Source: an uncultured Porphyromonas sp.
Lineage (GTDB): Bacteria; Bacteroidota; Bacteroidia; Bacteroidales; Porphyromonadaceae
Direction: 5' to 3'
Length of the DNA stretch: 59,961 nucleotides
NCBI RefSeq assembly: GCF_938039215.1
Contig: NZ_CALHVI010000028.1
Coordinates: forward strand, 1 to 59,961
Made by a program: the position numbers and the translations under genes. The notes under the pieces are model-generated. The model ran no database searches, was not told the DNA's origin, and saw nothing but the letters and a program-made list of their open reading frames with translations. Below, one piece after another: positions 16,284 to 24,202 of this stretch. Each line of letters opens with the position of its first letter. The first letter of the stretch is position 1.

Positions 16284-17840
16284 ATGAAAGCAAAGAAAGT
16301 CCACAAGTACCTAGGGATCCCCCTCTGCTTCTTCCTCTTCTTCGCTGCCCTCTCTGGGATCCTGCTCAATCACCGAGACTTACTCCAGAGTGTAGACATC
16401 CCTCGTAGCGCTCTGCCTCGATCCTATCAGTTCGTAGGGTGGAACAATGGTGCCGTCCGAGGAGTACTCCGCTCCGATAGCTTAGCCTATATATATGGCT
16501 CGGCAGGGGTATGGGTCACAGATAGTAGCCTAAGGAGAGAGGCTAAGCCGATGACCTCGGGCTTGGTCTCGGGAGCCGACGAGGCTAAGATCATGTCCAT
16601 GGCTCGTGATAGTGCTGGTGGAGTATGGGTAGCCTCCCAGTATCGCCTCTACAAGCTTGCCCCCGAGGGGACACGCTGGGTCGAGCAACCCCTTCCCTCC
16701 TCGGTGCATGGCCGACTGGCTGACCTTCAGATCTCTGGAGACTCAGTACTCCTACTCAGCCGATCACTCCTCTATCGCCGCAGTCTCGCTTCCCCTGAGT
16801 GGACGACCTACGAACTGAAGAAGCCCGAAGGCTACACGGGTAAGATCCTCCTCTTCCAAATCGTCTGGGCCCTGCACAGCGGAGAGTACTTCGGTCTCGT
16901 GGGACGTATCATCGTCGACCTCCTTGGTCTGCTTGTCATGATCCTCTCACTAACGGGGATCTTCTACACCTTCCTTCGGCATCGCCTCGAAGCTAAGAAG
17001 GGTCAAGAGCGTACGAAGAAGGAGGAAGATCGAAAGCATCGACTCGCTAAAAAGCTCTCTACCAACTTCAAGTGGCATAAGACGGTAGGCAGGAAGACCT
17101 TCTATGCTGTGCTCTTCGTCTTCGTCACGGGTTGGGTGCTTCGTCCTCCCTTGATGCTTCCGCTGGTCTTCACCAAGGCTCAACCTAACCGCTTCAGTAG
17201 CCTCTATAGCGACAACCCATGGTTTGACCGCCTGCGAGCTATCCGGCAGGATAAGCACCAAGGTGGGTGGCTCCTCTCTACGAGCGAAGGCTTCTTCAAG
17301 CTCAAGGACTTCTCCTCCCAACCAGAGCCTTGGGAGCTGCAGCCTCAGGTAAGCCCGATGGGTATCAATGGCTTCGCCCAGCGAGCAGACGGCTCGTGGC
17401 TCGTCGGTTCCTTTACCGGTCTCTTCGAGGTACACCCAGGGTGGGCAGAGCCTATACATAATTACTTCACGGGCGAGAGCGTCGGTGAGGTGAAGATGGG
17501 ACCTCCTGTAGGCTCCTTCACAGTATCAGGGCTACTTGCCGGGGAGCGCCCCGAGGACGACCTCGTCTTCCTCTATGATCATGGAGCGGTAGGACGCTCT
17601 GTGCTCCCAGATGGTGGGGCTCAGCTCCGCCCCTTCGCTCCCCAGCCTGAGGCGCTCAACGAGAGCCCGTATTCTCTCTGGCAGGCTGCCTTAGAGCTCC
17701 ACGCCGGCCGCCTCTATCAGCCCTTCCTAGGCTCATGGGGCACTGCCCTCTTCATCTTCTTCTTAGGCCTAAGTTCCGTCATCGTACTCATCACGGGGCT
17801 CAAGCGTAGAAGCCCGAAAAAGAAGCACGAGTCATCATGA
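16284..17840 (+). CDS. PepSY-associated membrane protein
   Basis: A 518-residue membrane protein. A first transmembrane segment lies at residues 10-28 with the PepSY-family start HKYLGIPLCFFLFFAALSGILLNHRD. A long periplasmic part follows, with repeated short strands that resemble a small propeller. Two membrane segments come next: near 215-235 (LLGLLVMILSLTGIFYTFLR), and after a lysine-rich cytoplasmic loop and KWHKTVGRKTFYAVL. A last one is at 492-508 before a basic tail. PepSY-TM proteins are often linked to iron uptake or periplasmic redox; nothing here tells which. Its ATG immediately follows the preceding stop, and its end overlaps the NIF3 gene by 4 bp. Confidence 0.65.
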   Translation: MKAKKVHKYLGIPLCFFLFFAALSGILLNHRDLLQSVDIPRSALPRSYQFVGWNNGAVRGVLRSDSLAYIYGSAGVWVTDSSLRREAKPMTSGLVSGADEAKIMSMARDSAGGVWVASQYRLYKLAPEGTRWVEQPLPSSVHGRLADLQISGDSVLLLSRSLLYRRSLASPEWTTYELKKPEGYTGKILLFQIVWALHSGEYFGLVGRIIVDLLGLLVMILSLTGIFYTFLRHRLEAKKGQERTKKEEDRKHRLAKKLSTNFKWHKTVGRKTFYAVLFVFVTGWVLRPPLMLPLVFTKAQPNRFSSLYSDNPWFDRLRAIRQDKHQGGWLLSTSEGFFKLKDFSSQPEPWELQPQVSPMGINGFAQRADGSWLVGSFTGLFEVHPGWAEPIHNYFTGESVGEVKMGPPVGSFTVSGLLAGERPEDDLVFLYDHGAVGRSVLPDGGAQLRPFAPQPEALNESPYSLWQAALELHAGRLYQPFLGSWGTALFIFFLGLSSVIVLITGLKRRSPKKKHESS

Positions 17841-18943
17841 TACGAATACAGGACATCTGGAGCGCCATCACCGAGCTGCTCCCTCCCGCTCTCCAAGAGA
17901 GCTACGACAACTGTGGTCTGCAAGTCGGTGATCCGTCGCTACCTGCCACAGGAGTGCTCTGCTGTGTAGATATCACAGAGCAGGTACTTCTGGAGGCTAT
18001 CGAGAAGAAGTGCAATGTCGTCATTGCTCACCATCCTCTTCTCTTCAAGGGACTAAAGCGGATCGGTACAGATAGCTATATAGAGCGCTGTGCACGCCTC
18101 GCTATTCGTCACGACCTAGCTATATATGCAGCTCATACGAATGCAGACAATGCCGACGGCGGACTTAACTATCTTCTCGCCGAGGATCTAGGACTCTCCT
18201 CCGTGACCAGCCTCGAGCCTCAGAGAGGGACACTTATGGAGCTCGTGACCTTCGTCCCCACAGAGTACACCAGCCGTGTTGCCGAGGCTCTTTGGTCTGC
18301 TGGAGCGGGGAAGATCGGAGCCTATGACAGCTGTAGCTACCGCAGCGAGGGCACGGGCACCTTCCGAGCCCTTGACGGGGCTCAACCCTTTGTGGGAGAA
18401 GTCGGGAGTCTGCACGAGGAGCAGGAGCAGCGCCTGAGCGTGACCTTCCCCTCTTACCTTCAGTCGCAGGTAGAGCGTGCTCTCCTCTCCGCTCATCCCT
18501 ATGAGACTCCAGCCTATAACATCACGAGCCTAGCGAACCTTAACCCACGGATCGGTGCAGGTGTCATCGGAGAGCTCGCAGAAGAGGAGCCTCTAGACTC
18601 CTTCCTAGAGCGCATCGCTCGCTACTTCAAGACCGAGCAACTCCGCTATAGCGTGACGACGAAGACCTCCGTCAAGCGTGTCGCCATCTGCGGAGGAGCA
18701 GGGGCTTTCCTCTGGCCCAAAGCCAAACGAGCAGGCGCTGATATCCTTATCACAGGGGAGGCTAAGTACAACGATTACTTCGACTGCGAGGGCGCTCCTA
18801 TCCTAGCCACAGTAGGGCACTACGAGAGCGAACACATTGCTACTCGGCTCTTTGCACAGATCATCTCACAGAAAATACCTAAATTTGCAGTCTATCAAAG
18901 CGAGTTAGACTCCAATCCTATAAAAGCGTTACAGCACCCATAA
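17837..18943 (+). CDS. NIF3/YbgI-family dinuclear metal protein
   Basis: A 368-residue member of the NIF3 family, annotated elsewhere as GTP cyclohydrolase 1 type 2 homologue. Metal-binding histidines are in VIAHHPLLFKGLKRI, YAAHTNADN and the C-terminal VGHYESEHIATRLF. The substrate loop CGGAGAF is present. A PII-like insert spans about residues 130-235 (MELVTFVPTEYTSRVAEALW to AHPYETPAYNI), which is why it is longer than the E. coli form of about 250 aa. The exact function of this family is not settled. ATGA overlap joins it to the PepSY gene, and TAATG joins it to the next gene, so translation is likely coupled. Confidence 0.9.
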   Translation: MIRIQDIWSAITELLPPALQESYDNCGLQVGDPSLPATGVLCCVDITEQVLLEAIEKKCNVVIAHHPLLFKGLKRIGTDSYIERCARLAIRHDLAIYAAHTNADNADGGLNYLLAEDLGLSSVTSLEPQRGTLMELVTFVPTEYTSRVAEALWSAGAGKIGAYDSCSYRSEGTGTFRALDGAQPFVGEVGSLHEEQEQRLSVTFPSYLQSQVERALLSAHPYETPAYNITSLANLNPRIGAGVIGELAEEEPLDSFLERIARYFKTEQLRYSVTTKTSVKRVAICGGAGAFLWPKAKRAGADILITGEAKYNDYFDCEGAPILATVGHYESEHIATRLFAQIISQKIPKFAVYQSELDSNPIKALQHP

Positions 18944-19818
18944 TGGCGAAAGAAACAACGACAAAGAAGACGACAACAGCAAAGAAGTCTACCAAGGCTA
19001 AGGCAGAGGCAGCAGTGGCTGATCCTGAAGTAAGCACTACGGTAGCTACTCCTGAGGCTAATATCAACTCTGCTGATCGCACCATTGCAAACAAGCTCAT
19101 CGCACTGAGCCGCCTGCAAGAGACCTTCACCAAGATCGATCACATCAAGACCCTCAGAGGCGAACTTCCCCTCGAAGTACAGGATCTAGAGGATGAGATC
19201 GAAGGAATGGAGACACGACTAAAGCATCTCGAAGAGGACAGCAAGCGCCAAGTCCAGGCTGTCGCTACTGAGAAGGCTAAGATCCAAAAGGCGCAGGAGC
19301 GTATCGAGGTCTTCAAGGAACAGCTCAACAACGTCAAGAACAACCGCGAGTACGACAACCTCTCTAAGGAGATCGAATTTCAAGGGCTTGAGATCGAACT
19401 TTCGCAGAAGCGTATCAACGAGGGCAACGCAGAGATCCAGCACCGCAAGGAGCGTATCACTTCCCTCAAGGAGACCATCGCTGAGCGTCGAGTAGACCTA
19501 GAGGCTAAGCAGGAGGAGCTCTCTCGCATCAAGAGCGAAACGAAGCAAGAAGAAGAGGCTCTGCGCTCTGAAGCCATCCGACTCGAAGAGGATATCGAAG
19601 AGCGTCTACTCCATGCCTTCAACCGTATCCGCGAGGGTGCTCGCAATGGTCTTGCCGTAGTGCCCATCGACCGTGATGCTTGCGGTGGCTGCTTCAACAA
19701 GATCCCACCCCAGCGTCAGGTAGACTTGAAGCTTCACAAGAAGATCATCGTCTGCGAATACTGCGGTCGTATCCTCGTCGATCCAGAGCTGGTAGAAGAA
19801 GCTCACCAGCACAACTAA
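18943..19818 (+). CDS. Coiled-coil zinc-ribbon protein
   Basis: A 291-residue protein of the C4-type zinc-ribbon family. The first 35 residues are rich in lysine, threonine and alanine and probably disordered. From about 40 to 235 a long charged coiled coil follows, with repeated E-K-L patterns and internal NVKNNREYDNLSKEIEFQGLE. The C-terminal zinc ribbon is CGGCFNKIPPQ followed by VCEYCGRILVDPEL, giving two CxxC pairs. Such proteins regularly stand next to NIF3 in Bacteroidota, as here with a 1 bp overlap. A nucleic-acid or ribosome-linked role has been proposed for relatives, but I cannot show it from this sequence. Confidence 0.8.
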   Translation: MAKETTTKKTTTAKKSTKAKAEAAVADPEVSTTVATPEANINSADRTIANKLIALSRLQETFTKIDHIKTLRGELPLEVQDLEDEIEGMETRLKHLEEDSKRQVQAVATEKAKIQKAQERIEVFKEQLNNVKNNREYDNLSKEIEFQGLEIELSQKRINEGNAEIQHRKERITSLKETIAERRVDLEAKQEELSRIKSETKQEEEALRSEAIRLEEDIEERLLHAFNRIREGARNGLAVVPIDRDACGGCFNKIPPQRQVDLKLHKKIIVCEYCGRILVDPELVEEAHQHN

Positions 19819-19826
19819 GCTACCTC

Positions 19827-21185
19827 ATGCACCATACACTCGAGCAGCGGGTCGCTGAGACCATCGAGTGTCATGGGCTCGTAGCCAGCTACACAGACAA
19901 GATATTCATAGCCATCAGCGGAGGGGCCGATTCGGTCGCTCTGCTGATGGCTATGATTGCATTGGGCTACAAGGAGCGTCTTGAAGCGCTGCACTGCAAC
20001 TTCTCCCTCCGCTCCGACGAGAGTGATGAAGACGAAGCCTTCATATCGGCCCTATGTGAGCGGTACCATATTCCTCTCCATGTAAAGAGATTTGATACCC
20101 GAGCCTATGCCCAGCAGGAAGGGATCTCGATCGAGATGGCTGCTCGATCCTTGCGCTACGGCTGGTTCTCCACCTTCCATACAGAGGGGAAGACGGTCAT
20201 AGCTGTAGCCCATAATGCAGATGACCAGATAGAGACCCTCCTACTCAACCTATCGATGGGTACGGGGATACGAGGGCTGAGTGGGATGCCCTTCCTCAAG
20301 CCTCAGGAGGGGATCATCCGTCCGCTACAAACTTGTCCCCGAAGCCTCATCCTCTCCTACCTAAGTGATCTCAAGCAAGACTATCGGGAGGATAGTAGCA
20401 ACAAGGAACTTCAGTACAAGCGTAATCTCATCCGTCATCGCCTCATCCCTCTCTTTGAGGAGCTTAATCCCTCTTTCCGAGGGGCAGCCCTTCGGACGAT
20501 CGATCATCTACGCTCCACGGAAGCCCTCTATCTGGAGTGCATCAGTCGCTACCGAGATCAGCTACTCAGCCAAGACAAGATCGAGCTTCATCCCCTACTC
20601 CATCACCCCGAGCGAAGGACTCTTCTCTTCGAACTCCTACGTCCCTATGGCTTCAATCGTGAGGTGATCCTGGATCTTGAAGAGCATCTAAAGAAAGGAG
20701 GAGAAGCGGGAAGGAAGTTCCATGCTCCACACTACACCCTCTACCATGGAGCTAAGTACCTTGAACTACTTCCTAGGGAGGAGGCAGAGAAGGTCAGCCT
20801 AAGCATCGACATCTCTTCACGAGGGAGCATGCCTCTACCCTTCGGAGGGGAGCTCTCTTGGGAAGTACTCCCTATAGAGCAACTAGAGGGAGGAGTACGA
20901 GTACCACCCACAGTAGCTCTCTTCGACTACGATCGACTGGGGAGGACTACACTTACCCTTCGCACTCGAGAAGAAGGCGATGCACTACGACCTTACGGGA
21001 TGAAGGGGAAGAAGCTACTCCGTCGCATCTTCATCGATGGGAAGTACACCCACCAAGAGCGCAGAGAAGCCCTGCTCCTCTGCAAGGGTGAGACTCCGCT
21101 CTGGCTCGTGGGGCATGTAGCGGATAGCACTTATGCTCTAGGTGCTAATACCCGCGAAGTACTTCGCCTCATCTATACCCTTTAG
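19827..21185 (+). CDS. tilS: tRNA(Ile)-lysidine synthetase
   Basis: TilS changes the wobble C of the AUA-reading tRNA-Ile to lysidine, which is essential for decoding. The start is ATG 19827 (MHHTLEQRVAETIEC), 8 bp after the zinc-ribbon gene. A frame open from 19680 would overlap that gene by 140 bp and adds a basic stretch foreign to the family. The PP-loop ATPase motif is ISGGADSVALLMAM. LHCNFSLRSDESDEDE, AARSLRYGWF, VAHNADDQIETLLLNLSMGTGIRGLSGM and RPL follow. The C-terminal substrate-binding domain ends with R-R-I-F-I-D-G-K and WLVGHVADSTYAL. It closes the ddl operon before a hairpin. Confidence 0.95.
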   Translation: MHHTLEQRVAETIECHGLVASYTDKIFIAISGGADSVALLMAMIALGYKERLEALHCNFSLRSDESDEDEAFISALCERYHIPLHVKRFDTRAYAQQEGISIEMAARSLRYGWFSTFHTEGKTVIAVAHNADDQIETLLLNLSMGTGIRGLSGMPFLKPQEGIIRPLQTCPRSLILSYLSDLKQDYREDSSNKELQYKRNLIRHRLIPLFEELNPSFRGAALRTIDHLRSTEALYLECISRYRDQLLSQDKIELHPLLHHPERRTLLFELLRPYGFNREVILDLEEHLKKGGEAGRKFHAPHYTLYHGAKYLELLPREEAEKVSLSIDISSRGSMPLPFGGELSWEVLPIEQLEGGVRVPPTVALFDYDRLGRTTLTLRTREEGDALRPYGMKGKKLLRRIFIDGKYTHQERREALLLCKGETPLWLVGHVADSTYALGANTREVLRLIYTL

Positions 21186-21210
21186 CCTAAGACCTCTCAC
21201 CGTAGCATAT

Positions 21211-21258
21211 AAAGGGAGACGCCCACTCAGCCTTGAGGCTAAGTGGGCGTTCTCCTTT
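21211..21258. terminator. Bidirectional terminator hairpin
   Basis: Arms 21211-21232 and 21237-21258 pair over about 20 bp around CGCCCACT with a TTGA loop. A-rich and T-rich ends flank it on both sides. It serves the convergent tilS and WGR genes. Confidence 0.85.
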
Positions 21259-21279
21259 CATGGTATTGCGTTTGTATGT

Positions 21280-22038
21280 CTAGACGAGTGGCACGGAGCC
21301 TGCGTAAGTCTCTAGGTCCGATCGCTCCTGAGCAAGGAGCTCCTCTGAGCAACGTACCGTGACACCGATACTCTTGAGTTTGGAGAGGCGCTCTAGAGAG
21401 CGAAGAGCCAGCTGATAGAGTTGTTTAGATAGTTCGCCCGTGATCTTCACTTGAGCTAATGCTAGTGCCACGATGACTCGATCGGTACGTCTCAGTTGCT
21501 CCAGAGTATCACGATCACCGAGGATGATCCCACGCTGAGCTTCGAGCTCTTCCTTTGTCTCACCCTTGGGTGGACAGAAGGGCAGATGATAGAGCTTTGA
21601 GATAAGTGAGGTGGGATAATTGGTCAAGTCGGCCTTGGGTCTACGGCGAAGCAAGTCACTGAGCTCCCATAGGGCATCACTCCCTTCATCATTACCAAAG
21701 GGTGCTGCATCCTGTATGCTCGAGTAGTAAACCTCTGAGGAGAAATACTTACGGAAGGCGGGATGGCTGGTCAGAGGATGAAGCCCCATCTCATCGTCAT
21801 CGTAATAGAAGGACTGGTTGGGATCAAACTCTGGGTAATCTTCGTAGCCAGCTTTGATCTTGGTGTCGATCAACTGCTGGGCTCGTTCTTCACATTCGGT
21901 CTCGCTAGGGAAGGTCTTCACTTCATAGCGTCCCGATGTACCTATCTTCCCCCAATTAGTCATCAAGTCCACTCCCAGCGTTTCAATTCGCCAGAAGCGC
22001 TCCGCTTGATGATCAGAAAAACGCATTACTCTAAGCAT
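21280..22038 (-). CDS. WGR-domain protein (YfeS-like)
   Basis: A 252-residue cytoplasmic protein. Residues 5-75 form a WGR domain (RFWRIETLGVDLMTNWGKIGTSGR then SETECEERAQQLIDTKIKAGY), named after its Trp-Gly-Arg core, here NWGKIG. Residues 85-165 hold LHPLTSHPAFRKYFSSEVYY and AAPFGNDEGSDALWELSDLL. Together with the WGR domain this resembles E. coli YfeS and its relatives. The rest is helical without known motif. WGR domains occur in proteins that bind nucleic acid or work with PARP-like enzymes, but the job of stand-alone forms is unknown. A -7 box at 22130-22137 lies upstream. Confidence 0.7.
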   Translation of the reverse strand: MLRVMRFSDHQAERFWRIETLGVDLMTNWGKIGTSGRYEVKTFPSETECEERAQQLIDTKIKAGYEDYPEFDPNQSFYYDDDEMGLHPLTSHPAFRKYFSSEVYYSSIQDAAPFGNDEGSDALWELSDLLRRRPKADLTNYPTSLISKLYHLPFCPPKGETKEELEAQRGIILGDRDTLEQLRRTDRVIVALALAQVKITGELSKQLYQLALRSLERLSKLKSIGVTVRCSEELLAQERSDLETYAGSVPLV

Positions 22039-22129
22039 ACTCGTGTGGTCGTAATTGGGTAGGAGCCTTCAAGCTTGGTGGTGTCACTATGGCAAGACTT
22101 ATACGACATAGACTCCAGTAGTACCTAGG

Positions 22130-22137
22130 CAAATGTA
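22130..22137 (-). promoter_or_regulatory. -7 promoter box for the WGR gene
   Basis: TACATTTG on the minus strand matches TAnnTTTG, with an expected leader of about 85 nt. No -33 box at the proper distance. The remaining AT-rich bases of this 304-bp gap (22039-22342) show nothing else apart from the terminator at 22274. Confidence 0.4.
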
Positions 22138-22273
22138 GGCATTTATCATATAAAAAACTATTTATCCAATAAATTCGTCTCAAATCGTAGCACTACCCTA
22201 CCAAGTGGCTACCTACTTTTAGGGAGAGGAGTAAGCTAGCGTACCAAGAACGGTACAATTTCGGTCTAAAAAC

Positions 22274-22312
22274 GAGCGACGACTGCCTAAGCTTTTTAGG
22301 TAATCATCGCTC
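22274..22312 (-). terminator. Terminator of the CoA-transferase gene
   Basis: Arms 22274-22290 and 22296-22312 pair over 17 positions with G-U tolerance and a 5-base loop. Read on the minus strand the hairpin is followed by GTTTTTAG. Confidence 0.8.
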
Positions 22313-22342
22313 ATTATATTAGGAGGAAGAGCAGGTATCTCC

Positions 22343-23644
22343 TTAGGAGAAACGCTCCTCAATCGCCGCCATCAACCCTGGGCGGAAGTCTGGATGCGCA
22401 ATACTCGTCAGAGCAAGAGCTCGCTCACGAAGGGTCAATCCCCTGAGGCGCACCGCTCCGTACTCTGTAGCGATGTAGTCCACTTCGTTACGTCCCGAGG
22501 TCACCGTAGCGCCTGGAGGAAGGACGGGGACAATACGGGAGACAGTCCCTCCCTTAGTCGTAGAGGTAAAGGCAAGGATAGAGCGTCCACCTCGAGAGCG
22601 TTTTGCCCCACGAAGGTAGTCTACTTGCCCGCCCGTACCGCTGAACTGATCCAAGCCAATTGCCTCGGAAGCCACCTGCCCGTATAGGTCGATCTCGAGG
22701 CACGAATTGATCGAGACCATGCGGTCATTCTGCCCGATGACATAGGGGTCATTCATGTGATCGACGGGATACATCTCGATCATCTCATTGTGATCGATGA
22801 AGTCATAGAGCGCCTTGGAGCCCATGATGATGGAGCTAGCGACCTTGCGATGGTGCATGGTCTTCTTCTCTCCTGTCACATGGCCCGACTGGATCATGTG
22901 CATCACACCATCGGTGAACATCTCTGTGTGTAGACCTAGATCTCGGCGCCCCTTGAGGCACTGCAGGACGGCATCAGGGATCGCTCCGATACCTATCTGA
23001 AGCGTATCGCCATCCTCGATCAGTTCGGCACAGATCTCTCCGATGCGTTGCTCCACCTGGCCTATGGGAGCGGGTGGGATCTCGACGAGGGGGCGATCTA
23101 CGGGGACGATGTAGTCGAGCTTCGTGACATGGATGAGGTTGTCTCCGCCGATGAAGGGCATCTGCTTGTTGACCTCTGCGACGACGATGCGGGCGCATTC
23201 GGCCGCGGGCTTCGTGTAGTCGCAGGAGACCCCGAAGGAGCAATACCCCTCTTCGTTGGGTTCGCTCACCGAGATGAAGGCGACATCCACAGGATAGATC
23301 CCCTCTCGGAAGAAGCTGGGGAGTTCATGGAAGTGACAAGGGAGGTAGTCTACTCGCTTCTCTCGGAAGGCGAGGCGACTATTCTTGTCTAGGAAGTTAA
23401 GGACGGGGCGTACATGCCCCTTCATCTCGGGGCGCAGATGCCACGGCTCTGCGAAGTACAGCATGTGGAAGACCTTGACATCAGTCAGTCGCTCTCGGTC
23501 TTCATAAAGGGCCTTCGACAAGTCGTTGGGAGCCGCTACTGCGTGCCCGAAGACCAAGAAGTCACCGCTCTTCACAGCCGCTTGCACGGCTCCGAGGGCA
23601 GTCGTTGTGTGGCTTGTATAGTACTCTTGCCAATTAGTACTCAT
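22343..23644 (-). CDS. Acetyl-CoA hydrolase/transferase family CoA-transferase
   Basis: A 433-residue class I CoA-transferase of the Cat1/AbfT group. Visible are VFGHAVAAPNDLSKAL near the N-terminus, DVAFISVSEPNEEGYCSFGVSCDYTKPAAECA, and LQIGIGAIPDAVLQCL. HTEMFTDGVMHMI carries the glutamate that forms the covalent CoA thioester. The C-terminal part has GTGGQVDYLRGAKRSRGGRSILAF and VDYIATEYGAVRLRG. The length and HTE motif fit 4-hydroxybutyrate or butyryl-CoA:acetate CoA-transferases used by Porphyromonas in amino-acid fermentation to butyrate. Which acyl group it prefers cannot be read here. It stands alone with its own promoter and terminator. Confidence 0.85.
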   Translation of the reverse strand: MSTNWQEYYTSHTTTALGAVQAAVKSGDFLVFGHAVAAPNDLSKALYEDRERLTDVKVFHMLYFAEPWHLRPEMKGHVRPVLNFLDKNSRLAFREKRVDYLPCHFHELPSFFREGIYPVDVAFISVSEPNEEGYCSFGVSCDYTKPAAECARIVVAEVNKQMPFIGGDNLIHVTKLDYIVPVDRPLVEIPPAPIGQVEQRIGEICAELIEDGDTLQIGIGAIPDAVLQCLKGRRDLGLHTEMFTDGVMHMIQSGHVTGEKKTMHHRKVASSIIMGSKALYDFIDHNEMIEMYPVDHMNDPYVIGQNDRMVSINSCLEIDLYGQVASEAIGLDQFSGTGGQVDYLRGAKRSRGGRSILAFTSTTKGGTVSRIVPVLPPGATVTSGRNEVDYIATEYGAVRLRGLTLRERALALTSIAHPDFRPGLMAAIEERFS

Positions 23645-23774
23645 TGCTTTAGCTATAAATTAGAATGAGGGTGCTCTTTCTCTACCAAAGGGAAGGCCTT
23701 TGCTCCGAGATGAGAGCTATCGAGTCGTGCCATGGTGCAGACAGCCTTCGCTTGTATTGATAGCGAAGACTTGC

Positions 23775-23805
23775 CAAAGATACATATTCCTCTGAAATCT
23801 CCCAA
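23775..23805 (-). promoter_or_regulatory. Promoter of the CoA-transferase gene
   Basis: On the minus strand TTG (23805-23803) is followed after 20 bases by TATCTTTG (23782-23775). Both fit the Bacteroidota consensus. The leader would be about 125 nt. Confidence 0.6.
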
Positions 23806-23947
23806 TCACGTTTTACCCATCCTACTAAGTGCTAAATAGGCGGGGGCATCTCCCCCTCTAAAGAGGCTTTTCTTGAGAATAGATTACCCCTGTGACATCC
23901 CACTATCCATCTAGGTTTGGAAGGGGGCTAGGGAAAGGGGCTCAAGA

Positions 23948-24055
23948 AACCTACGGTAGGTCCTCATCACGACCTACTGTGGGTCGGTAAGACGACCTAC
24001 CGTGGGTCGTAAAGGCGACCTACCATAGGGTTAGAAAGAAGGCTACCATAGAGTT
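23948..24055. repeat. Palindrome array A1 (five units, exact 23 bp pitch)
   Basis: Fifteen-base imperfect palindromes start at 23948 (AACCTACGGTAGGTC), 23971 (GACCTACTGTGGGTC), 23994 (GACCTACCGTGGGTC), 24017 (GACCTACCATAGGGT) and, decayed but in register, 24040 (AGGCTACCATAGAGT). Each is separated by 8 bp of differing sequence. The array lies between a divergent CoA-transferase gene and the TonB receptor, about 100 bp before the receptor's -7 box. A related array with identical first and second units is at 42228. Confidence 0.85.
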
Positions 24056-24152
24056 GGGAAGAGAACCTGAAATAATCCCCAGAAAAGGACTCTGTCCCTA
24101 CCTATATATATGTATATTGTATTGAGCCCATCTAATCAATTGGCCTATATGC

Positions 24153-24160
24153 TATTTTTG
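24153..24160 (+). promoter_or_regulatory. -7 promoter box for the TonB-dependent receptor
   Basis: TATTTTTG matches TAnnTTTG and gives a leader of about 36 nt to the ATG at 24203. AT-rich sequence with TATATATATG lies 45 bp upstream. No -33 box at standard spacing. Confidence 0.5.
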
Positions 24161-24202
24161 CCATGCCTTATAGGCGAATTAACAAACTAACAACACAACA
24201 AC

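Noticed and set aside
16950..17459. 169-residue minus-strand frame inside the PepSY gene
   Set aside because: Shadow frame without any recognisable motif; the plus-strand frame is in an operon.
19680..19826. N-terminal extension of tilS
   Set aside because: It overlaps the zinc-ribbon gene in another frame and its basic sequence is not TilS-like; ATG 19827 fits the family.
23948..24055. CRISPR array reading of the regular palindromes here and in the other five arrays
   Set aside because: Repeats of 15-16 bp with 8-bp spacers are far below CRISPR size, and no cas gene lies in the window.
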